From Lepidodermella squamata (taxonomy: Eukaryota > Gastrotricha), in assembly GCA_047495785.1 (NCBI GenBank), contig JBLDXI010000003.1:4278001-4342000 (forward strand): a DNA stretch of 64,000 nt, read 5' to 3'. Below, one piece after another: positions 1 to 12,205 of the stretch. Both the position numbers and the translations under genes were made by a program. Numbering within the stretch: position 1 is the first letter of the stretch; every line of letters starts with the position of its first letter. Below the pieces are notes generated by a model, which saw only the letters and a list, made by a program, of their open reading frames with translations, was not told the origin of the DNA and did not search any database.

Positions 1-209
1 GATTCCTCCTCATCGTTATTTTCCGGCTCAGAGCCAGATTCGTCGGCAGATTGCTCATCAGACGATTGCTCTAATGATTGGTCTTCGGACTGTGTTTCGT
101 CTTCCTCTTGTTCTTCCTCGGCATCTTCTCCGGAATCTTCATCGTAACTCTGTAAGGAAGTTTCGCTATCAGGCTCCTCATCGTCACTAGTCGCCTTTTT
201 TAACCTCAT
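1..209 (-). CDS. Acidic protein, N-terminal fragment (runs off window)
   Basis: The open frame starts with ATG at 209-207 and runs off the left edge after 69 complete codons. A TAA lies directly before the ATG in frame, which fixes the start unless an upstream exon exists. After a short basic head (MRLKKA) the sequence is dominated by Asp, Glu, Ser and Gln, with long acidic runs, and no fold is recognisable. Such acidic N-termini are common in nucleolar and chromatin proteins, so the family cannot be assigned. It is head-to-head with the small plus-strand gene starting at 336, leaving about 126 bp for both promoters. That it is a gene is likely; its function is unknown. Confidence 0.55.
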   Translation of the reverse strand, partial: MRLKKATSDDEEPDSETSLQSYDEDSGEDAEEEQEEDETQSEDQSLEQSSDEQSADESGSEPENNDEEE

Positions 210-335
210 TTAATAAAATCACTAAGAAAATGAAGTTCAAATTTGCAAGTCTGAAGTTGAAGATTTAAACCGGAACGTCAGCAATTTATCGCTGGAAATG
301 CAGTTTTCGTTTAAAATTACCACATACCGTTAAAA

Positions 336-643
336 ATGTCCACTCAATTTTTTATTTCACATTTTGCTAATAGTTGTAGGTAGTAAAATTACTGGTGCAA
401 TAAATTAGGGATGAGATCTTTGAATATCACATTGAAGAATTAATTCTCAGGCAAGAAACAAAAACTGATCACAGGCTTTTGATTTTCGGATCAAATGAAG
501 AGCAGTTGGCGAACATCGTAACAAAAATCAGTCAAAAGCATGATATAAAAGCTATCACAGATGCTAAAACAGATCGTCTCGTTTTCTACGGAGAGACACG
601 CCAACTCGTTGCACTAGTACTTTTTAGAGACGAAAGTGATTGA
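336..643 (+). CDS. Small unrecognised protein, two exons, 29-nt intron
   Basis: An open frame from 409 to the TGA at 641-643 has protein-like composition (motifs RLLIFGSNEEQLANIV and RLVFYGETRQLVALVLF, alternating beta/alpha in character) but contains no ATG. Joining it to an ATG exon at 336-379 across GTAGT...ATTAG (380-408) keeps phase and gives about 91 residues. The implied intron of 29 nt is much shorter than the 50-60 nt usual here, so the first exon is the weakest part of the model. The 3' end overlaps the coding end of the convergent carboxypeptidase gene by 30 nt. I do not recognise the family. Confidence 0.4.
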
Positions 644-3600
644 TTTCGTGGCAACTATAGTTCTACGGTTGGAGACATCAGGCGATTCATCGTCGACGTC
701 GCTGTCATCACCTCTAACGCTGTTCTCCTCGCTAGGGCTCGAGCTGGACGAAGAGCTTTCGTCACAGCTGGTACCGAGACCGATATTTCGAACAGCGCCC
801 GAAACGTTCAATCCCAGCCGGGCTGCGGTGAGGTTTGAAGGAGTAGCCGGGTAAGAAGATCCGGATGCAACCGATGCGGCGCCATTCACGTTCTGTTGTT
901 GCTGCTGGACGGCCATCAGCGCCTCGCCATACCTGGTGTTCGGCATGGGGCAGCCTCCCATCGAAGCGAGGAGGGGTTCGAAGCACCGGCAGAGGTCAGA
1001 TCCGATTTCCTGCAAGTGAACCGGGGTTACTTGCTGACCTCGATAAGCGCCCTGGTCGAACCCGCAGAATGTAGCCTCCAGGGTGTAAGCCGCGATTATT
1101 CCGACCTGGCGCCAACAAACGACTCGAGCAGTTGGTTCTTTCGCCCGCTCGATCATGAAACAGCAGTCCTGAATGCTGAAACCTGGGCTGGTTGTCGCGA
1201 GCAGGCACGGCAGCAACCGCCACCTTGAGTCCTCCTCGCCGGTGACTGGGTCGACAGCTGGGTTGGCCAGATCTCGACGCCGCCACGATTGGTTGGGTGA
1301 GCAGCCGAGGACAAAGACATTCTTCTTACGAGAATGGCCGTGGAAGTCGACGAACGTTAGAATTTGGCGACGTCTGAAGCGCAGCCACGCTAGCAGGCGT
1401 TTACAGTGGAAAATCGACGGCGCGGTGATGGGCGACGGTCGAGTCCATGAACGGTTGAGGTCATCGCCGTAAAGAGAACACCGGTGATTGCCGTTTAATA
1501 CACCATCCACGTTCAGCATTGGAACGATTTTGAAAATGAAACCCTGCCGGCACCTCCGAGCAGACTGCGTGTCGCTGAGAAGGAAATTAAGCACTCCCCG
1601 CATCATCCAACTGCTATTGCTTTCACCTATAGGGGAAATGAAATGAACCACCTTAACAATTCGTAGCAAAAAAAACCTACCAGGATGAACTCGAGATGTT
1701 AGCACTACATACGGCCGTTGTTGCTGAGACTTGTAGGCCGCATTGGACGTGAGGGAAGCTAACAGGGCGGGCATGCCGTTGTTATTGTTTGACAGCGACG
1801 ACTGTTGCTGAATTCCCGGCAAAGACGACGAAGAAGAGGACATTGCAGGGCTCAATGTTGACGAAGTGATCGTAATTATTGGCACGGCATTAGACATTTC
1901 TGATGAACACAGCGTTTGGCAGGTGTAATAGACATCACGCGGCAGGACGCGGTTCTGAATCAATTCAAGCTCGTACATCAACGCGGTATAAGAATACGGG
2001 TAGTGATAAGCCAGGTAAACCACGTCGTAACTATGATCGAATGACACGGTGAAAGTCAGGGTGTAGTAAGAAACTGCAGGTAGCGGCCCACTCGGGTGCT
2101 GGTAGAAATTTTTGTAGTAGCAAACGTCGTAACCAACACGGCGCCAATTAGCTCGGCCCAGCGCTGCTTCCGTGACCGAAAAGGCCAAAACCTGCATGCC
2201 CTTTTCGAATTGCGATTTCGGCTTCTCGCAATTTAGAATATTGAAGCGGATAGGTTGGGAGCCATTCGGGGTGTTGTAAACCTCGAAATAGAACCACTGC
2301 AAATGGTGATTAGTTGAAACGTCAGGGGTCAAAACCAGGTCATATTCGAACTCGCGAACGCGAATCGCTCGACGAAGGTTGCCACACTCGAACATCGAGT
2401 TGAACATCAAACTGCTTTCGCCATTAGGCGCCGGTCTGCCGATTCGCTGCAAATCATCATTGCCGAGTTGGGGTGGAGCTGTAGGCCCAGATCCCATTCC
2501 AGTGTTGCTCCTCGACAGCGACGGTTGTTGCTGTTGGGCTTGCTCGTTCTGAAGGACTAGAGAATCCAAGTCATAGACTACTTCGTTGATCAAATCACTC
2601 GACTTCGTGAGAAAACGATCGCAATCTGAAGCGACTAGTCGACGGATGTTCACACTGGGTAGGGCAAGTTGCGGCTCAGGCGCGTTTGTCGGCAACCAAC
2701 CGTTCAAACACGGGTAAGGAATCTTGTTCCAAACGGCTAGACGTTTGTTCGCGTTGTACAGCCTCGAGTAACGAGCCGTGTCGCGATTCGTCGAAAATCC
2801 TCCGACCGAGCTACCGCCATTCATGCTACTACTCAGTCCGTTACTATTTGCGTTCACGTGCTCGCCGATAAGGGATAGTGGTAGAAATGAAGAGATGCGA
2901 CTGGTTGGAGGGTTGCTATCCCCGCTGACTGAAGAAATCGTCATAGAGTTGGTCACATATCCGTATGTTTCCTGCTGTGGCACGCTCAATTCCGAGCCTC
3001 GTCGAGATAGCAGAGCCTTGCCTGATTTCCGCATCTGCTGCGTCGAACTCATGCTATTACTACTAGTGTATTTTCGAACGAATTGGAAATTTGGATTAGC
3101 AGCCGGGACGTTCAGTCGAACAGCTGGGTCAATGGTATCGGTAATGCTGCCACTACTGCTACTGCTCATCGCATTTGGGCCGTTGTTATTAGCAGCGAGT
3201 AACAGTGGGTCAAGGCTAGCCGGGCCTTCAGTAGTCGGGTTACTGCTGCTAGTCATCGCTGTGTTAGTCAAACTCAGGTCTCGTATCTCGGGGAAGAACA
3301 TGTCGTAAGAAGCCAGAACCACCGGGTCCGATTCGAGAGGCGCGGCCGTGATAGCGGCGTCAGGGTTTCCTGGTTCTCTATTCGCAGTGTCATTCGCCCC
3401 GCAATCGCTGTCAGAATCGTCGCCATTAGTGACACACCCCGCGTCGTTTTGGTCGTCGGCCATGTTGCCGCGCAGAAAACGGTGGCTGCTAATGACGAAA
3501 TCCGCTTCCTCGGCGTAATCGTCATCCGCCACGTCTTCCTCTTCGCTCGACACCGGCGATTCGTCGTCTGTGGAAGGGTGCAGTAACAACTGACGGGGCG

Positions 3601-5198
3601 GTACTGTCAAATTCTGAGAGCTGCCACTTGGCGACGCGCCGGCGACAGATCCGAGAAGTGAAGGAGCCAGTCTTCGAGACGTTTTCATCGTGGTTGGAGC
3701 TCGCGAAATGTTTTCAGGAGATTGAGACGAATCGAACGAGTAGGGTGAATGCAAATTCGCAACAGGCAAACGCCGCGTTCCAGCGCTACACTTGATGATG
3801 CCCATCGCAGAAAGAACTAAATGCTAAAAATTTATTGCTCTGATAAAGTGATAGAAAAGTATGATTTACATAGTCCATCAACTTCCTGACGGCCAGGGAG
3901 TTCCTTTGAAATTTGGTAAAGAGTCTGAACCGCCCCGCACTGAACAAGGGTTGATCGACCCGCACGAATTTGAGTGACCATAAGCAAGCAACGAAGAATT
4001 AGTCTGCGAACTTGCAGCTGTCGGCATCGCGAATCCGAGCGATGAACGCTCTCGAATGTCGTCAGCAGTGTGTTGACGCCACCGGACTGGACGAGCCGAA
4101 CGCAGTTGCTGGACGATTTTAGCAACGACGCCAGCAATTCGAATGCTAGTTTCAACAATCGCGTTTGTCTTGGCATTAAGCTACCGATCAGCCGGTGCAT
4201 CAATGTGACACAGCCGTTCGATCCGAGCATTTTCAAATTTTTCGAGCTATTCAAATAGAATCGGAGGCAGCACAAGAGTACGGGTAGAGCTTTTCGGTCG
4301 AGAAAAAGCGTTTTCGCCGCCAGAAGCGTTCCGAGAATCGCCCCGGTCGCTCTTGCCTTGGTGTTGTATCGCGAATCGAGCGGAAAAATTCGACAGGCCA
4401 GCTGGTGAAGAGCGATTGCGACCTGGGGTGAACACTGAAGCGCTGAGCCAGAGTTGTTATTGCCCCCACCTCCGTTGCTACTCGACGCGCCGCCACACGA
4501 AACGTTGTAAGATTGCTTGCCGGCTACGACGTCGGCCGACGAAGCGCCCATGAATGAACACTGAACAGAAAGTGACATGGCCAAAGACATGGGCGACGAG
4601 TCAGACTGACCGGCTGCTTGAGCTAGAAATTCAACGGCTATGAGATCAAGTTTTATGGACCAATGTAGCAACTAACCAGGAGTAAAAGCACTGTTCGACG
4701 ATAAACAGCAACAAACTCGGATTTGGCAAAGCAAAGCCAGAGTGAGTCCACATTGCACCAATAGCTTGGCGGCTCGCTTTGAAGCGAGCAATTCGCCAAA
4801 AAGTTGAGACAGAAGCAAAATTGTCGACGAATCTCGGCAATCCTGAATTCAAGCATTCAGCTCTCAATTCAGAATTCTAAAATTTAAACTCACTTGAAAA
4901 ACACAGACAAGCTTCTCCATCAACTTGATGTCTAAGCAAATCGAATCTCGAATGTCTTTCCACTGGGAGGTTCCAGTCGCAGCCAAACCAATTGACGGCA
5001 GGTACTTCATCAGCCATGTTTTGAGCTGAGTTGCGGATTCTTGTTGGTAACTGTCCGTCAAGTTCTTCGCAACAATCGTTCGAAGCGCTTGAACTGACGT
5101 GGCTGCTGAGCTTTGCTTGGATGGGCTAAAGATTTAATAATTTTTCACCTTATGAACTAAAAGATTCTACGAGGAAATTACCTGCGATGTTTCCCCAT
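614..5198 (-). CDS. AGTPBP1: Cytosolic carboxypeptidase 1 type (tubulin deglutamylase)
   Basis: Six exons (5182-5198, 4894-5125, 4677-4842, 3870-4637, 1681-3816, 614-1626) give 1443 residues; human CCP1 is a little shorter. The first ~420 residues are leucine-rich ARM-like helices (for example LLASKRAAKLLVQCG), then comes a low-complexity Ser/Asn linker, the CCP beta-sandwich (LQWFYFEVYN) and the M14 carboxypeptidase domain. Zinc ligands are in HPGE (about His1105 and Glu1108) and DFHGHSRKKN (about 1202); the catalytic Glu is in YTLEATFCG. The family removes glutamates from tubulin tails in the cytosol. The start follows an upstream in-frame stop and lies 109 bp after the DDX54 stop, on the same strand. 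The 54-nt last intron has no stop and splits HPG from E. CCP1 over other CCPs is inferred from the ARM region. Confidence 0.9.
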
Positions 5199-5306
5199 CG
5201 CTGAACGATCTCCGCAAAATCTCACAGTTAACGTAAAAACATTCTACATGAAAGCAAATGAAAAGCAAATGAAACTGAATATATATATTGATTCAGGCAA
5301 AACAAA

Positions 5307-8126
5307 TTATTGCTTTGAGCTCTTTTTGAAACCCTTTTTGAAAGCGCCCTGCCTTGAGCCGGGTTTTCCCTTGGAAGCAGCAGTGCCACTATTTTGAGCA
5401 CCATTCTGAAATTTCTTGCCGAAATTTTTCTTCTTATTACGCCAATCAGGCCGTTTGCTGATAGACATGATTCCGCCCTTGTGTTGAGTCGCAAGCGACG
5501 ATTCAGAGTCAACGGCGTTAATGTTCCGCTTCTTCCACTGGGAGTACTTGTTTGACTTGAGACTTTTAGGAATCCATTTTCCTGTCGACTCAGATTTAAC
5601 GCGGCACACCGTGCCGTCCGATTTAGTCGCTAAGTCGATATTAATGAATTTCTTAGCCTTCCTGTGCCATACGCGAACCAATCGTTTGTCGTTTCCGTCA
5701 TCCAAAGTGCGCCTTCTATTCAGACGCTCATCGTCTACTATGTCCATAGTAGCCGATGCTATCGACTGACTCGCATCGTTCGATAAGCGGAACTCCGCGT
5801 CGACGCGTTGATTTGTCGGCACATACGGCACAAAAAACTCGGAATTGTCAGTTTTCGTCTTCTTCGCTTTCGTTTTCTTTCCAGGTGGAGTACCATTTAC
5901 GACGCCAGTCTAAAAATTAAAGTAGTAATACTCAAACACGGACGTCATGAGAAACTACAAATTTTAAACGAATTTTATGCATAGCACTGTGTTAAAGCTT
6001 CAGAAAATAATTAAGTCCAGCTTAAGAAATAAGGAGGCGAAATAATTTTCGCTTCAACACAGTACGCGTTTCTACTTCTATTCTCTTGGTGCACAGATCT
6101 GCAGCACTGTCTCACCTTAGTGTCGATTTCACGAAGATTTTCTTCCAAATCGTGGTCTTCTTCTTCCTGTTTAGGCAATTCTCGTTTAGGAGCATGACGA
6201 GCCTCCTTAAATTTTGCCATTTGGTTGCAAATCTGTTTCGATGAGGTCGAAGTCAATGCCACAAATGCCTGTATGTATAAATCACAATCGTATATTCAAG
6301 CTGGAAGTAATCCTTCTCGTTATCGCACCTCTTTCGGCCTGTAGCCACGTATTTGATGAAGAAACTTTTCCTTTGCGTAATTAATAGTATCTGAGCAAAC
6401 ACAAGTGGATAAGATTAAAAGGCTGAACGTTTAGAATTCAACCTACCAGAAAACATTGAGTGGATCGGAGGGATTCCTCCAGAGACGAGCTTTTTCGACT
6501 GCTTCACCGACTCGGGCGAGGGCGGTGTGCGCAGGCGGAGGTACTTGTCCATAGCATTGTGCATGGCTTTGATCATTTGCTCGATGTCCGGATCATCTGA
6601 TGCGATCCGTTTTGAAATGGTGTCAACTGATCCATCGATCAATGAACGCGGGCAACTACCCAGCTCTACTGCGTCATCTTCCTTTTCCTAAGTAACAAGA
6701 ATTAATAAAAAAAACTCTATCTATCGGAACCCAAGTAGGAACCTTGGTCTTATCTGAATTCTCAGTCGAAAGCTTCACAGCTTTTCCAAGGAATGTGTTC
6801 AGATCAATAAGATAGGGAATTTCGTCAATAGATAGCAGCGAGAAGGCGATACCACAACGACCAGCGCGAGCAACACGGCCGACTCGATGAATGAAAAGCT
6901 TCGGCTTAGCAGGGAAATTGAAGTTGATGACAGCGTCTAGCTCGGGTATGTCGATACCACGGGCAGCCACGTCTGTTACGATCAAAACACTAGCCTGATT
7001 CATTCTGAACTTGGCCATGTTAATTTTCCTGGCAGTCGGATCCATTGACGAATATGCGTAAGTTGACGTAATTCCACAGCTGGACAGAACCGTGTGAACA
7101 TAGTCCACGTGATACTTTGTCGCCACAAAAACAACGCAAGATGCGCGACGACTCGAGTCAAACTCGAGAATAGTATTCAAATTCTTGAGCAGGTAGAGCA
7201 AAACTGACATTTTGTCGGCCGAGGACACCAACAGATGACGAAGTGCCAACTGTGGGCTTAGTTTCGTATCCACGTCAAGACGTATAAGTTTCGGATTATG
7301 CAATCCCGCTGCAACAAATTCGGCCACGGCACTTGGCAAAGTTGCCGAAAATAACAAGGTCTGCCGATCGACGGAAGATCGTGATAAAATCTCACTAACT
7401 TGAGATGAAAAGCCAAGTTCGAAAAGCCTATCCGCTTCGTCGAAAACCAAGTAAATGATTTGCGATAACTTCAGTTCCATCTCTACCATGATGTGAAGCA
7501 ATCGTCCAGGTGTAACTATCAAGCTAATGATCATTTTCAACTTCGATTATGAATGACTGTAGTTATTGGATGACTTACATATCTGGTTCAGAATGCAGCA
7601 AAGTGAACTGATCCTCCAATCTATCTCCTCCAATAATCACCGCAGTCCTGAGATCCGTGTATTTTCCAAGCTAGAGAATATAACTTATCGTCCGAATTTT
7701 CTCCATTTATTTTCAAACTTACTTCTTTTACAAATCTAGCTGTTTGCAGAGCCAAATCACGAGACGGCGAAATAATCAACGCTCTAGGCCCGGAACCTGG
7801 TAAATGCTGTTTCAGCTTCTCGAACATTGGTACGAGAAAAGCAGCTGTTTTGCCGGATCCAGTTCGAGACATGCCGACGACATCACGGCCCGCCATAATA
7901 TGAGGAATGCACTTTCTCTGAATCGGTGTGGGCAGGCGATAACCCCGCCGCAGAATTCCTTTCATAATTGCAGGTGATAGACCCATTGACTATGGATTGC
8001 AGCAAAATGTACAAATTTATATTTTGCGTAAAAGCAACTAACTTTAAACGCTCCATATTTCAGCTTTTTGGACGAAGACTTCGTCTCGATTTCCTCATCC
8101 CCACTGTCGCTATCGTTGTCAGACAT
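5307..8126 (-). CDS. DDX54: DDX54/Dbp10 DEAD-box RNA helicase
   Basis: Eight exons (8043-8126, 7723-7989, 7579-7670, 6743-7523, 6447-6687, 6329-6390, 6116-6268, 5307-5909) encode 760 residues. An acidic N-terminus is followed by the helicase core: Q motif ([10 protein letters not shown]), Walker A (TGSGKT), TPGRL, DEAD near residue 178, SAT (LLFSATLP) and motif VI ([11 protein letters not shown]). Past the core, the [11 protein letters not shown] segment and the C-terminal DBP10CT-like segment ([17 protein letters not shown]) match the DDX54/Dbp10 subfamily, followed by a basic tail. Dbp10 proteins act in the nucleolus in 60S ribosomal subunit assembly. The gene lies 152 bp downstream of RPL17 on the same strand. 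Introns are 52-60 nt except one of 206 nt before the last exon; one intron uses the weak donor GTTCCT. Confidence 0.93.
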
Positions 8127-8277
8127 CGCGGTATATTATTTAAATAGAACTAAGGAATAACAACACAGGTGAGTTAGGATTCTTCGCAATATTTATTATT
8201 TTGTAGCAGCTTTCTGACGTCTCTCACTGGAAGAACTCAACACCATTTCAAAAAGACGGCGACAAGTTTAACGATCT

Positions 8278-8999
8278 TTACTCGGGGCCCATGAGGCGCT
8301 TCTGGCGCTTCAACTTCTTCTGCGAAATCTTCTTCTTGGCTGGTTCTTCAGCGCGGGCCTTTGCGACGGCCTGTTCACGCTCGGCGAGGATGAGCTAGCA
8401 AACCATTAATATTTAGCATCAAAATAAAGTTTTCTGAGCGTAAACAAACTTCAATATGGCAGGGGCTGCACATGTAAGGATTGATGCGACCGTGGGCGCG
8501 ATAAGTCCTCCTCCTCATCTTGGGAGCCTCGTTGACCTGAATGTGCTCGACGACCAAGTGGTCGGTGTCCAAACCCTTGAACTCAGCGTTCGATTCCGCA
8601 TTGCGGAGGAGTTGGAGGAGGAACTCGGCGCTCTTCTTCGGCCAGCGACCTTGGGTGGTACCCCAGTGCTTCGCTTGAGCATGGCGACCGACGTGTCCGT
8701 TGAACCGGCGGAAGGGAATGATCTCTTTGTGGGCCAGAACGTTGCGCAAATATTGAAGCGCGCGGTTTAAATGCATGCCGCGGATGGCATGGGCGGTTTC
8801 CCTAGTGTTCTGTAATGATATAACTTAACAACTTATGAAAAGAAAACATCTCAATTGACTTGCCTTGAAATGAACGCGCAAGTGCGAACCGCGAGCCTTC
8901 GCAGCTATAAGAAAAAGTCGGTGGTAATTCAACTGAATGCATGAAAAGAAACTTACATTTCGCTGCGTTTTCAGGATCCTTTGAATACCTTGGTGCCAT
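8278..8999 (-). CDS. RPL17: 60S ribosomal protein L17 (uL22)
   Basis: Four exons (8957-8999, 8864-8904, 8450-8809, 8278-8394) encode 186 residues, the usual size for eukaryotic L17. The N-terminus [15 protein letters not shown], the block [20 protein letters not shown] and the core [20 protein letters not shown] are diagnostic; the C-terminus is lysine-rich. The protein lines the polypeptide exit tunnel of the large subunit. Continuity of HFK-NTRE forces a GC-AG intron (8810-8863) whose donor AAG|GCAAGT otherwise fits the U1 consensus well. An AATAAA on the minus strand lies about 80 nt past the stop, before DDX54. It is divergent from RPL7, 2.2 kb away. Confidence 0.97.
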
Positions 9000-11182
9000 T
9001 TAAACCAAGAAACTACTATAAATAAACAATAAACGTAAATTTACCATAAGTACATCAAAGAGAAAAATGCTTCTAAATACACAGCATATACGTTTCACTT
9101 AATCATTATAATCATCATGCAGTCACGACAAGATTCTTGAACTCGTGAAATTGAGCATGTATTTCAAGTTGATTACCCCTTAGAGACACAGGAAACACGA
9201 GTATCATAAATCAAAAACCCTAGCAATCGCTGCGAGGCGATTCCAAACAAGCTAAGAACAGGAATTATACAACCAATATCCGCTAGTCCATGACATACAT
9301 CACTCGATAACGTTGAAAGCAGCCACCTTCAATTCACCTAACATGAGTGAAAAGACCATTTCTTCACGTATAAGAATGAAAATATAGCAATCGCGATAAC
9401 TTTTTAATTCCTTTTCATCGACCAATCCACGACATACATCACTCTATTCAAGGTTCAAATCTGCATGGTAAAAATTTGCATTTCAGTTTTTTTGAATATT
9501 TCCATGTATCAAACATGCAAAGTCTGAGAATTGATAAAATATCGTGAAGCCTGTCAAATATCATCAATTGTGAATCGATTGAAGTTTTTAACGAAAAACA
9601 GTTTTCGTTAGATAAATCAAATTCAACCAACAAATGAAGCGATTTCCTTAGAAACAGCAAAATCTGCTTCGTCAATTATAATAAAATTCTGGATTTCAAA
9701 GCTTTTCCACGAGTGCTGGGGTTAAGAATCTAGATGTGATGAAAAGTGGCGACATCTCTATCGCCTTCGGAAGTTTAAAACAAGAGAAGGTTAGACCTTG
9801 GATCCCATCAACCTCTTTGACAATAACACTGATCAATCTCAAAGGGTCGACGGTCGACAATGAAAAACGCGACCCCTATTAGGGCCACTCAGCAGCAGGT
9901 TAATTCTAGATAGAGTTCGAAACATAATCCCGTTGCCATTGCCATCCCATACCTAAACCAAATCCTAAACCTTAATCTGGTCCCCTTGGCCCACTCATTT
10001 AAATTTCGGGAGTAAAATGCCTGTCTAAGTTCATAGCTTACACCTTATATGAAATACTGCAAAAACGATTTAGGCATCAATCATCAATTTTAACAAGTAA
10101 CAATCAGTTAATAATAAGAGGATCGGCAAGACTATGTTGTTGTACTTTGAAAACAGTTTTTCAAAATTAGCAGGGAATCCTCGCACAATTGCAGGACAAG
10201 AGGCCAATGAGCTCAGGTATTTTATCTGGATGAGAATCATTACCGGCTATGACGGTTGCCAAGCGGGAGTTAGGCACCAGCGATTCTACAAGCAAGATCA
10301 GCACCGCGCGCCGTTTATCGTCAACTTGGCGATTTGCGACGCGGGCACGGTGGTCAATTGATTGTGGCCTATGATATTGTTTAATATATAGAAATCGTTA
10401 AAAATTAATTTCGAGTAATTTTATATAAATTTACGCAGAAGACACGCGTTTCGAAAAATCGGCGGCCGCTAAGGGTTTTCGAAGCAAGAGCCTGACCTCT
10501 CTTGACGTTGAACCTGGTTGAGGCTTGGACTTGGCACTTGGCAACTGACATTTGAACTGGCAGCATGGCGGTGGGTCTCCAGGTGACCGATTTCTATTGC
10601 TAGACTAGATAATGAAGAAACGCGGATTTTTATATCTCATGTTACTTGTGGATTTGACCCTTGGAAGTTTGAAGTTTGAAGCGATTTAGAAGTTCGGAGG
10701 AGCGATGACCATTGCTTGTTATCCTTAAGTGCTAAAAGTTAGCTTAGTAAGTGAGGGAACCTCTGCCATGACTATATTGACATGAGATGCTGGATCTGAG
10801 TTTACGAGAGGTAATTATGACAGGTCTCATTCTTGGAGAGCATCGTTATTGAATGTGTGCTCCATCTCTTTCCTTTTACAACTTCAAGCACATTAGCTCA
10901 TTCCTTCTATGAAAATAGCTGAACTGGGATGGAGTTTAATACATGGATGTATGTTGGATGACTGCCCAGTTTTCCTTCTCGTCCCTGATCGGCGATCACA
11001 ATTCCCAACTCCTGTCTCATGCTCATCTTTTGCATCGCTCTGTTTTTCGTTTATTTATTTATTGAAACCATTTCTTCATTCAGGAGACAGCTGCTGAACG
11101 ATGCATTGGCTCCCATTTGAATATTTGAATATTTTATAGGAGTTTATTTTAGATCAGTTAGCTTTTCGCTGATCACGACACA
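9000..11182. other. Intergenic region between divergent RPL17 and RPL7
   Basis: No coding exon with recognisable protein was found. A motif of about 22 bp (TCCAYGACATACATCACTC) occurs at 9287-9309 and again at 9426-9447. A short G+C-rich stretch at 10440-10600 and a run of short direct repeats (TTTGAAG) near 10665-10685 were seen. Promoters for both ribosomal protein genes must lie at the two ends, but no clear TATA element was identified. Confidence 0.5.
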
Positions 11183-12205
11183 ATGCCTGAGTAAGATAGT
11201 GTTAACTGTGCTGATATATTTTGAATGGTTTTTTTTAAATAATAGGCCAGCTAAGACTGCCACCCAAAAAAGGCTGCCCGCCGCTCCGGAATCAGTCCTT
11301 AAGCGCCGGAAGACCAAAGAAAGCGCTGCCAAGAAAGCGATCGTTCGACGCCTCAAGGCGAGGAAGGTAGGGTGCTTTGAGAAGTTAACTAGCTTTTGTA
11401 TTTTAGAATGTTGCTCCCTAGGCTCATGTATTGAAGAAGCGGAAGATTTTCAAGCGCGCTGAGAAATATGTTGTTGAGTACAAGCGCAAACAGAAGGTTC
11501 AGAAACGCTTGGCTAAGATGGCCCAAAAGGACGGCAACTTCTACGTCCCTGACGAGCCTAAGTTGGCTTTTGTCATCCGTATTCGCGGGTAATTTATCTA
11601 AAGAATCTATGATTTCCATATTAATTTTCGACCATGCGTAGTATCAATGGCCTTCACCCTCGTCCTCGCAAAATCCTTCAGTTGCTCCGTCTTCGTCAAA
11701 TTAACAATGCAGTCTTCCTTCGCATCAACAAGGCGACGCTCAACATGCTGCGCATCTGCGAGCCCTACATTGCCTGGGGGTATAAATTATCTCATTATTG
11801 GCGATATATTTTTTTAATATTTCCGCTGATTATAGATACCCCAATCTTAAAACTGTTCGTGAATTGGTGTACAAGCGAGGCTTTGCGAAGATCAACGGTC
11901 AGCGCATTCCTATCACCAATAACGAATTGATCGAGAAGAAGCTGGGTAATTTATTTAATCCTGATTTCTCGGTCGATTAATTTCTACTTTGTTTAGGCAA
12001 GCGTGGCATCATTTGCGTTGAAGATCTTATTCACGAAATTGTCACTGTGGGCAAGAACTTCAAGCGTGCTAACAACTTCTTGTGGCCCTTCAAGCTTAAC
12101 AACGCGACTGGAGGCTGGCGCCAGAAGACTGTGCATTGGGTTGAAGGTGGAGACTTTGGCAACCGCGAAGACCTCATCAACAAGTTGGTCGCTCGAATGG
12201 TTTAA
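11183..12205 (+). CDS. RPL7: 60S ribosomal protein L7 (uL30)
   Basis: Six exons (11183-11190, 11246-11366, 11422-11588, 11642-11779, 11836-11945, 11997-12205) encode 250 residues. Only the first eight bases of coding sequence (M-P and part of E) are in exon 1, as is common for ribosomal protein genes. Diagnostic blocks are the basic N-terminal [12 protein letters not shown], then [30 protein letters not shown], and the end [12 protein letters not shown] followed by [12 protein letters not shown]. The protein is a structural component of the large ribosomal subunit. The five introns are 51-56 nt long. An AATAAA follows at about 12282. Confidence 0.97.

Noticed and set aside
3832-4671. Separate 279-residue gene upstream of the carboxypeptidase
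   Set aside because: Its end is an intron read-through; splice sites at 3870 and 3816 join it in phase to the carboxypeptidase, and its sequence is the ARM-like region expected there.
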